Below are positions 45,131-51,242 of a DNA stretch of 56,958 bases, in pieces. Where the stretch lies: positions 1-56,958 of the forward strand of contig JAFGHS010000096.1 in the NCBI GenBank assembly GCA_016930075.1, written 5' to 3'. Source of the DNA: Deltaproteobacteria bacterium. Its GTDB lineage: Bacteria; Desulfobacterota; Syntrophia; Syntrophales; JAFGHS01. A program made the translations under genes and the position numbers. The notes below the pieces were generated by a model that was given only the letters and a program-made list of their open reading frames with translations, was not told the origin of the DNA and made no database searches. Position 1 is the first letter of the stretch. Each line of letters starts with the position of its first letter.

Positions 45131-45146
45131 GTATCTATTTTGATAC
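45131..45146. promoter_or_regulatory. Operator-like palindrome before higBA
   Basis: Inverted repeat GTATC-TATTTT-GATAC ends ten bases before the higB ATG. The A/T-rich centre could include the -10 element. Such a site would suit autorepression by the HigA-like antitoxin; no ribosome-binding site is visible between it and the start codon. Confidence 0.5.
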
Positions 45147-45155
45147 GATTCTTTC

Positions 45156-45491
45156 ATGAAAGAGCCAATTCTGTCTGTCAAATTCTTTCGTACCGATACA
45201 GGCAATGAACCGGTCCGCGTATTCTTGAATGGATTACGGCCGGAAGATCGCAGGATTATCGGTACAGACATCAAAGAGGTTCAGTTTGGTTGGCCTTTGG
45301 GTATGCCCCTCGTGCGCAAGATGGGAAAGGATTTATGGGAAGTTCGCAGCCATCTTGAAAACAGGATTTTCAGAGTGTTGTTTACCGTCGTTGACGGTCA
45401 AATGGTGCTGCTTCATGCTTTTATCAAGAAGTCAGACAGGGCGCCCCAGCAGGATATAGAAGTAGCAAAGGCCCGTAAGCACCAGTTGTAG
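45156..45491 (+). CDS. higB: HigB/RelE-superfamily toxin (Gp49-like)
   Basis: A 111-residue protein of the phage-derived Gp49/HigB group: PVRVFLNGLRPEDRRIIGTD, MGKDLWEVRSHL, RIFRVLFTVVDGQMVLLHAF, then KKS near the end. These are the usual strand blocks and terminal basic residues of RelE-type ribosome-dependent mRNA interferases. The antitoxin follows after nine bases, giving the toxin-first order typical of higBA. Confidence 0.85.
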   Translation: MKEPILSVKFFRTDTGNEPVRVFLNGLRPEDRRIIGTDIKEVQFGWPLGMPLVRKMGKDLWEVRSHLENRIFRVLFTVVDGQMVLLHAFIKKSDRAPQQDIEVAKARKHQL

Positions 45492-45500
45492 GAGGTATGT

Positions 45501-45797
45501 ATGGATAACAAGCATATTGGAAGCGATTTTGACGACTATTTAAAAGAAGAGAACATTCAGGAAGAAGTAACAGCAGCGGCGATAAAGCGCGTTATTGCCT
45601 GGCAGTTGGCAGAAGCCATGAAAAGAATGCATATTACAAAGACCGATATGGCTGCTCGTATGCGTACGAGTCGTGCGGTCATCAATCGTTTGCTGGATGA
45701 AGATGACACCAGTGTTACTTTGGCTACCCTCACGCGCGCCAGTGTCGCCGTCGGCATCCCGCTCAAAATTGAGCTTTTACCGGATAAAGGGTCATGA
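45501..45797 (+). CDS. higA: HigA-like XRE-family antitoxin
   Basis: A 98-residue protein. An XRE helix-turn-helix occupies about 40-90 (HITKTDMAARMRTSRAVINR, then LDEDDTSVTLATLTRASVAV). The N-terminal extension is probably the toxin-binding part. AGGAGG lies just before the ATG. It neutralises the toxin encoded upstream and represses the operon. Confidence 0.85.
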   Translation: MDNKHIGSDFDDYLKEENIQEEVTAAAIKRVIAWQLAEAMKRMHITKTDMAARMRTSRAVINRLLDEDDTSVTLATLTRASVAVGIPLKIELLPDKGS

Positions 45798-45907
45798 AAT
45801 CTGGAAAAAACGAATGATCTCATCCGTTCTCTATATTCAGGTGCAAATTCGTAGGTGATATTAGAGAACAGCCGCTGAACAAACAGGGATGACCCCTTCT
45901 CCCCTAT

Positions 45908-46072
45908 GGCAAGCGTTCCATCTCCGCCGATACAGCATTAAGATTAGCAAATTATTTTCAAATATCTGACCTGTTTTGGATTAATTTGCAAGCACATCAT
46001 GATTTGGAAACGGCAAGCGATGAACTTTCTTCAAGACCTGAAAAAGAAGTTAAAATTCATGCGAATGCATAG
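45908..46072 (+). pseudogene. C-terminal relic of a second HigA/VapI-type antitoxin
   Basis: The plus-strand frame ending in TAG at 46070-46072 reads GKRSISADTALRLANYF, then DLFWINLQAHHDLETA. This is the conserved second half of plasmid-maintenance HigA/VapI antidotes (ISADTALRL...FW-x-NLQ). No start codon, first helices or toxin partner is present. It is a different antitoxin subfamily from the intact gene 110 bases upstream. Confidence 0.75.
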
Positions 46073-46242
46073 CTAAGAAACAGATACTACGGTTCAAATG
46101 TCGAGGGTAAGGATTTGACCCCATTGCCAGCCCCGATAACTATCCATTCTTCTTGACATATGCCTCTGCCGGAAGTAAAGAATGTGCGGAGCAAATCATC
46201 TTGGGTTCAAAGACGTTTTAACTGGATAATATCCATCATTAC

Positions 46243-47562
46243 ATGGTTCGCATGGCAGATAATTCTTACAGAGATATTATTGATTCGATTGTTCAGCTCT
46301 ACGTAGCGGATGACCGCCCGTGGCTGGTGGGGTTCAGCGGCGGCAAAGATAGCACTATGCTTGCGTCGTTGATCTTTAACGCTGTTTTGACTGTTCCCAC
46401 CGCACAACGGAAAAAGCCCATAGCTGTACTCTGCACGGATACGCGCGTGGAAATCCCGGCTATTGCCGAAATAGTTGAAGGTACATTGTCACGGATGTAT
46501 AAGTTTTCCCAGCAGAAGGAACTTAACATTGAAGTCAATCTACTCAAACCGCCGCCGGAACAATCGTTTTGGGTGAATATCATCGGGCGTGGCTATCCTC
46601 CGCCAAACCGAACCTTCCGTTGGTGTACGCAACGCCTGAAGATTGACCCCGTGACCGTTTTTGTGAATCAGCGGCTCGGCCATTGGGGCGAAGCAATATT
46701 GCACCTGGGAGCGCGCCGTGCGGAAAGTTCCTCGCGTGCACAAACCATGGCCGGTCGCGAGTCACGCAATAATTTGCTTCGTCACCCTGATCTGCCTCGC
46801 GTCTGGGTGTCCAATCCTATTGAGTTCCTCACGACTGAGGAAGTTTGGGCATATTTGCTGCAAAAACAAAACCCCTGGGGTAGCGACAACCGTATTCTCT
46901 ATAAGCTTTACACGAATGCTTCCAATGGCGAATGCCCTATTCAGATTGACACCAGCACGCCGTCATGCGGTAACTCCCGCTTCGGCTGTTGGACCTGCAC
47001 CGTCGTTGATCGGGACAAGGCAAGCGAAGGTTTGCTTGCTGCCGGTGACGAACGGATGGAACATCTTATCGAGTTCCGCGAAACACTCCTGGAATTCCGT
47101 GATCCTGACAACGGCTGGCGAGACAACCGCCGCATGAATGGCAATGAAGGTCCGGGACCACTTCACATCAAAGGCCGCCGCGAACTCCTGAAACGCCTGC
47201 TCAAATTGCAGGAAGAAACCAGCATGATACTCATTACGTCGGAAGAGCTCCTTTTAATCCAGCAGTTGTGGAAAGCGGCACGTAGCCCCGACGACGGTTG
47301 GGGTGTCTCCCGCATCCTCAACAAACAAAGAGGTGTCGTCATGAACAGTGATCTCAATGAACTGAACCGCCTTCGTGAAATGGAAGAAGAAGTTGCTCAG
47401 GAACTTAACATCCGTGCAGACGCGTTGCGCCGTATGCTTGCCAAAGTGGAGGAATATAGCGAAAGCCACCGCGCGCACGGCTTGCCGGACGACCTTCTTA
47501 ATATCCTAAGGGATGATCTTTATTGTAATGCCCTTCAGAATAAAACTCCTACCATCAATTAA
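46243..47562 (+). CDS. dndC: DndC-like DNA phosphorothioation sulfurtransferase
   Basis: A 439-residue protein of the PAPS-reductase-like adenine-nucleotide alpha-hydrolase fold. The PP-loop is FSGGKDST at 31-38. Conserved Dnd segments follow: LCTDTRVEIPAI, TFRWCTQRLKIDP, and a cysteine set (one in ECPIQ, then SCGNSRFGCWTCTVVDRDKA) suited to the 4Fe-4S cluster of DndC. In the known system DndC activates DNA backbone phosphate with ATP and passes sulfur from the cysteine desulfurase DndA/IscS. DndD and DndE, normally adjacent, and DndB are absent. The partner instead is an HNH nuclease gene starting five bases downstream. An ATG at 46255 is an alternative start. Confidence 0.85.
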   Translation: MVRMADNSYRDIIDSIVQLYVADDRPWLVGFSGGKDSTMLASLIFNAVLTVPTAQRKKPIAVLCTDTRVEIPAIAEIVEGTLSRMYKFSQQKELNIEVNLLKPPPEQSFWVNIIGRGYPPPNRTFRWCTQRLKIDPVTVFVNQRLGHWGEAILHLGARRAESSSRAQTMAGRESRNNLLRHPDLPRVWVSNPIEFLTTEEVWAYLLQKQNPWGSDNRILYKLYTNASNGECPIQIDTSTPSCGNSRFGCWTCTVVDRDKASEGLLAAGDERMEHLIEFRETLLEFRDPDNGWRDNRRMNGNEGPGPLHIKGRRELLKRLLKLQEETSMILITSEELLLIQQLWKAARSPDDGWGVSRILNKQRGVVMNSDLNELNRLREMEEEVAQELNIRADALRRMLAKVEEYSESHRAHGLPDDLLNILRDDLYCNALQNKTPTIN

Positions 47563-47566
47563 CGCG

Positions 47567-48472
47567 ATGATCGAAAATCAACAATATTGGTTACAAAAAC
47601 TCGCAACGTTGCGGATTGACCGTTCACGCGGCCCAGCACCTCATAAACCACTTCTCTTGCTGGTCATCATGGAAATGGTAGAAAAGGGTGAGATTACGAG
47701 CCTCGAAGTTGTGCGTTCTCCTAATCTTGTGTTTAGGTTCAGCGTGTTTTGGTCAGTTGTGGCTAACCGTCGTAAACAGTCTCCGGAAGTGCGATTACCA
47801 TTCCATTACCTTGGTTCATCCGGTATGTGGCAACCGTTGATGTCAGACGGCAAACCTTCACCTGACAAGAAACTAACTGTAATGATTAAACTTAACCCAA
47901 GCTTCTTCGACTGTCTTACTGATCAGAATTTTCGTGATCGGGCGAGAAGAGTATTGATTGAAACGGAACCGTATTTCCGCGCTGAAGAAAAAGTGGCCTT
48001 ATACAGCATTCTTAAGATCAGTCCAACCACGCCTGAAATCAGGGAAAATGAAGAGATCTACAGAGCCAGCATTCAAAGAGGACGCGATGCTCGCTTTCGC
48101 ATAGAGGTGGTCCTTGTCGCTTATAATCACACCTGCGCTCTTACTGGTTATCGGTTGACAACCCTGGAGATGGAGAGCATTGTGGATGCGGCTCATATTC
48201 ATGCATTCAGTGATTCCCGCAGCAACGACCCTCGCAATGGTTTAGCACTCACGAAGAATGCACACTGGCAGTTTGATCATGGTCTTTGGTCACTGAACAA
48301 TGATTACCGAGTACTTATAAACAGAGAAAAATTCATCGAAGACGGAGCACAGGGACAACGCCTAAAGGATTTCGAGGGGCGAAGGATTTTTTTGCCCAGT
48401 GATCCGAAGTATTGGCCAGAATACACCTATCTCGACTGGCATCGCACGAGGCATGGCTTTCCAGGCCGATAG
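47567..48472 (+). CDS. HNH endonuclease with N-terminal sulfur-binding-like domain
   Basis: A 301-residue protein. The N-terminal segment contains RSRGPAPHKPLLLLVIMEMV; the APHKPLLLL pattern is a hallmark of the SBD domain that reads phosphorothioate DNA in ScoMcrA-type enzymes. The C-terminal HNH domain (about 200-275) shows CALTGYRL, VDAAHIHAFSD, NDPRNGLALTKNAHWQFD and HGLWSL, with the catalytic histidines in place. Such proteins cleave phosphorothioate-modified DNA. The pairing with DndC is therefore paradoxical unless cutting is restrained by context or the pair acts differently. I start at ATG 47567, where the family match begins; ATGs at 47513 and 47528 overlap dndC and the second has AAGGGA upstream. 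Confidence 0.82.
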   Translation: MIENQQYWLQKLATLRIDRSRGPAPHKPLLLLVIMEMVEKGEITSLEVVRSPNLVFRFSVFWSVVANRRKQSPEVRLPFHYLGSSGMWQPLMSDGKPSPDKKLTVMIKLNPSFFDCLTDQNFRDRARRVLIETEPYFRAEEKVALYSILKISPTTPEIRENEEIYRASIQRGRDARFRIEVVLVAYNHTCALTGYRLTTLEMESIVDAAHIHAFSDSRSNDPRNGLALTKNAHWQFDHGLWSLNNDYRVLINREKFIEDGAQGQRLKDFEGRRIFLPSDPKYWPEYTYLDWHRTRHGFPGR

Positions 48473-48580
48473 CTGATTCAACACTCCTTTCAGAAACACC
48501 ATCGGAACGTAGCACACCGCTTTTTTTTCGCCACTGCGCCATGCGGCCAGAAGCCGGAAAGGATTCCTCAATCGCCCGTT

Positions 48581-48838
48581 TCATTTCCACGCATCTTTAT
48601 CAATCTTGGCAAAATCGGCTGTTGCCTTTAAAAACTCTTTGTAATCTTTATCGTTCCATGTCCCGGCAAGATGATCTAAATCATTATAAACTACGTTGCG
48701 TTTTTTCTTTTTGATGCCCAGCTCTTCCTGAATAAGCTTCACTAAAGCCGCATTGACGCTGGAACCTTCCTTTTTTGCCTTTTCCTTGAGCGCATTTACC
48801 GTCAAGTCATCAAGGCCTCTAATTGTCATCGTGGTCAT
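48581..48838 (-). CDS. Ribbon-helix-helix antitoxin (FitA/VapB-like)
   Basis: An 85-residue protein beginning MTTMTIRGLDDLTVNALKEK, the FitA-type ribbon-helix-helix DNA-binding start, followed by SSVNAALVKLIQEEL and a C-terminal toxin-wrapping tail. A clear ribosome site (AAGGAGG) precedes it. It follows the PIN toxin after 17 bases, so the toxin gene is first, the reverse of ordinary vapBC order. Confidence 0.82.
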   Translation of the reverse strand: MTTMTIRGLDDLTVNALKEKAKKEGSSVNAALVKLIQEELGIKKKKRNVVYNDLDHLAGTWNDKDYKEFLKATADFAKIDKDAWK

Positions 48839-48855
48839 AATTGCCTCCTTGCCTA

Positions 48856-49251
48856 TCAGTCGGCCTTATGCAAAATAAGCCCGGCGATATCAGCAAAATG
48901 TTCATCATAGGTGAAGAGCGCCAGCCCTTGCCTGATGGCTGAAGCCGCTATCCATAAGTCGTTTGTCGGAATGGGTTTGCCCTTTTTCTTTAAGTCCCAG
49001 TAAATCCTTGCATAAAACTCAGCGGTTTCTTCATCCAGCGGCAGCAGATTGACCCGCGGAGAATCCAGGAATTGTTCCAACTCTTTTCTGTTTATTGATT
49101 CTTTTGTTCCACCCAGGAAACCGCTTAATAATTCACCCAGAACAACTATATTAATGCCTATGTATTCAGTTGTTTTAAAGGTATTTACGGCCTCAGCATC
49201 GTTATTTTTGAATGCGGCATAAGCATTGGTATCAATCAGAATTCTTTTCAT
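48856..49251 (-). CDS. vapC: PIN-domain toxin (VapC-like ribonuclease)
   Basis: A 131-residue PIN domain. Acidic active-site residues are D7 in LIDTNAYAAF, E in VVLGELLSGF and D in TNDLWIAASA, with a final LFTYDEHF (the fourth acidic position). The length and motif order are those of VapC endoribonucleases. It is the first gene of a two-gene operon with a ribbon-helix-helix antitoxin downstream, and a palindromic operator precedes it. Confidence 0.88.
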   Translation of the reverse strand: MKRILIDTNAYAAFKNNDAEAVNTFKTTEYIGINIVVLGELLSGFLGGTKESINRKELEQFLDSPRVNLLPLDEETAEFYARIYWDLKKKGKPIPTNDLWIAASAIRQGLALFTYDEHFADIAGLILHKAD

Positions 49252-49283
49252 CAGGCTTCATTCCTTTGTATTAAACTGTATGC

Positions 49284-49319
49284 ATATGCTTATAGCATAT
49301 TGCTTTCACTATATGCTAT
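49284..49319. promoter_or_regulatory. Operator palindrome before the PIN toxin-antitoxin operon
   Basis: A perfect ATATGC-TTATA-GCATAT inverted repeat (49284-49300) is followed by a further ATATGCTAT half-site (49311-49319), 33-68 bases upstream of the toxin start. Repeated half-sites of this kind suit cooperative binding by ribbon-helix-helix antitoxins. Confidence 0.6.
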
Positions 49320-49498
49320 CAATAATTTCCTTGCAGTTTCAAGCACACAGAATAATCCGCGGTGAAAGCCCGCCATGCTTATAGAGTTTTCCCGCCGCTT
49401 CGTCTGTTGCCATCGCCTTCATCTGGTATGCCACGCCATAACGGATATAATTTCCGCTGTCTTCCGGCGCGGTTGACGGTCCTTGCTCTTGATGGAGA

Positions 49499-50668
49499 TT
49501 ATCGCAACCAGGCATCGGCCGGCATCCCCGATTTGAGTTCATTATTTGGATTGGGAATCTTTACCTTGACGAGATAGACAAGTTTAACCCTTTCCTTGCG
49601 GGTCTGAATGATTTTGGGCGTAAATTCGCCTTCGGAGGATATGAAGGAGACACGGCCATCGTAGGTCTTGCCCGGAAAGGTATCAATCTTGATATCCACC
49701 TTCTGGCCGGGTTTCACTTTGCCGATTTGTGTCTCATCGACGAATATTTTCACATCGACTTCAGAGAGATCGGAGACGGTGAGAACCTCGCGTCCCGGCG
49801 ATACGACCTCGCCCGGTTCAATATTGCGGCTGGTCACAACGCCTGTAAAAGGCGCCTTGAGTGTCGCATAATTCAGCACAATCTCCGACTGATTGAGGGC
49901 CGCCCTGGCCGCATCCACCTGCGCCCCTGCCGCTTCCACATCCTGCTTTGCGACATCGATTCTTTTCAAATTGCTTTGTGCCTGCCTGAGCATCGCTTCG
50001 CCTTCGCTGACGCGGGCCTGGGCCGTCTGAATGGTTTCCTGCCTGGCCCCTTCCCGGACCATATCCAAGGTTTCTTTGCTTCGTTCATATTCCCGGACAG
50101 ACATGTCGTATCTGAGCTTGACGGCGTCAAATTCCCTTTCCGAAATGGTCCCCTTCTGAAAGAGCGATGCATATTTGTCCAGGTTTTTTTTAGCGTCTTC
50201 CATGACGGCCTTCGCGCCGAGATAGGCCTGGTTGGCCCGTTCGATGTCCTGGGTGCGGGCCCCCGCTTTGAGTTCCGCCAACTGCGATTTTAAGGCATTG
50301 GTGCCGGCCTCCGCACGGGCCACTTCAGCAGGCAGGGCATTCTTGTATATTTCCAGGGCCGTTTTGAGCTGGTTTTTCGTTTTTAAAGCCCGATCAAGAT
50401 TGGCCTTTGCCTGATCATAACGGGATTTAAGCTCCGCCATATCGAGCTCGGCAATGACCTGTCCTTTTTCCACCGATTGACCCTCTTTGACTGGGACGGC
50501 AAGCACCCGGCCGCCCACCTGAAAAGCAAGATTTGCTTGGGTTGCCTCAATGGTGCCGGAATAATACAGTTCGCCGTGCCTTGATTTCCACTGTCCAAAA
50601 TAGACCAGGGCCGCAGCACCCACGAGGAGGACCAATAATACGATCATAATCAGTCGTTTCTTTTTCAA
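49499..50668 (-). CDS. HlyD-family membrane fusion protein (YbhG-like)
   Basis: A 389-residue periplasmic adaptor. One N-terminal membrane segment (about 7-25), a biotinyl-lipoyl-like half (VGGRVLAVPVKEGQSVEKGQ), a long alpha-helical hairpin (about 95-235), the second lipoyl half (YATLKAPFTGVVTSRNIEPG) and a beta-barrel domain ending in PNPNNELKSGMPADAWL. It would link an ABC-2 exporter to an outer-membrane channel. I start at the TTG at 50668, where GGGGA sits seven bases upstream and the membrane anchor then begins properly; an ATG at 50737 lies inside the GNAT gene. The matching ATPases and permeases are at 43.2-44.7 and 12.9-15.1 kb. No TolC-like gene is in the window. Confidence 0.9.
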   Translation of the reverse strand: MKKKRLIMIVLLVLLVGAAALVYFGQWKSRHGELYYSGTIEATQANLAFQVGGRVLAVPVKEGQSVEKGQVIAELDMAELKSRYDQAKANLDRALKTKNQLKTALEIYKNALPAEVARAEAGTNALKSQLAELKAGARTQDIERANQAYLGAKAVMEDAKKNLDKYASLFQKGTISEREFDAVKLRYDMSVREYERSKETLDMVREGARQETIQTAQARVSEGEAMLRQAQSNLKRIDVAKQDVEAAGAQVDAARAALNQSEIVLNYATLKAPFTGVVTSRNIEPGEVVSPGREVLTVSDLSEVDVKIFVDETQIGKVKPGQKVDIKIDTFPGKTYDGRVSFISSEGEFTPKIIQTRKERVKLVYLVKVKIPNPNNELKSGMPADAWLR

Positions 50669-50692
50669 AGCAAATCCCCTATGCGTTTTTTT

Positions 50693-50716
50693 GGGGACAG
50701 ATTTAAAATCTATCCC
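50693..50716. repeat. REP-like palindrome at the end of the GNAT gene
   Basis: GGGGACAGATTT (50693-50704) directly faces AAAATCTATCCC (50705-50716), an almost perfect 24-base palindrome. Its last base is the first base of the GNAT stop codon read in reverse. It could be a REP unit, comparable in position to the larger palindrome at 56654-56714. Confidence 0.6.
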
Positions 50717-51207
50717 TAAATCCTTTTTTGCATCCACACGACGTCAAAATCCCGGCCGAATTTTCTGCCGATTTTCTTGAACCGGCCGCACTCCTCAAAG
50801 CCGCATTTCCGGTGAAACTGAAGGCTGTTTTCATTCAGGGACGAGACGCTGGCTATAAGGCTGTCTATGCCCAGTCTGCGGGCTTCGCCTTCGAAAAGAT
50901 CGAGGAAGATTCTGCCGATGCCTTTTCCCGTATGTTCCGGATGGATGAAGTATGTCAGTTCCGCCGTTCTCACAAAAGCCCTTGCGGGATGGTAGGCGTG
51001 CATCATGGCAAAACCGACAACGTCGCCGGCGTCGTTTTTCGCAACCGTCGCAGAGTAGCCGTTCGATATTCCAAAAAGACGATTGAAAAATTCGTATCCC
51101 ACTTTTTCTTCCAAATAAGCGGCATAACTGTGCTCAACAAAGTGATTGAATATATCGATCACCGGCATCCGGTGTTCATTCGTCATGGATTCAAGGAAAT
51201 AATTCAT
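50716..51207 (-). CDS. GNAT-family N-acetyltransferase (phosphinothricin-acetyltransferase-like)
   Basis: A 163-residue GNAT enzyme. The motif A region reads ELTYFIHPEHTGKGIGRIFL, followed by IASVSSLNENSLQFHRKCGF, the acetyl-CoA binding blocks, with a closing FDVVWMQK strand typical of the phosphinothricin/Pat subgroup. The substrate is unknown. It begins 35 bases after the lon stop codon and precedes the HlyD-like gene, so it may be read through from the hsp20-lon transcript. Confidence 0.85.
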   Translation of the reverse strand: MNYFLESMTNEHRMPVIDIFNHFVEHSYAAYLEEKVGYEFFNRLFGISNGYSATVAKNDAGDVVGFAMMHAYHPARAFVRTAELTYFIHPEHTGKGIGRIFLDLFEGEARRLGIDSLIASVSSLNENSLQFHRKCGFEECGRFKKIGRKFGRDFDVVWMQKRI

Positions 51208-51242
51208 GGAGCGTCTCCCATATTCTTGGCCACTCGGCCCAT

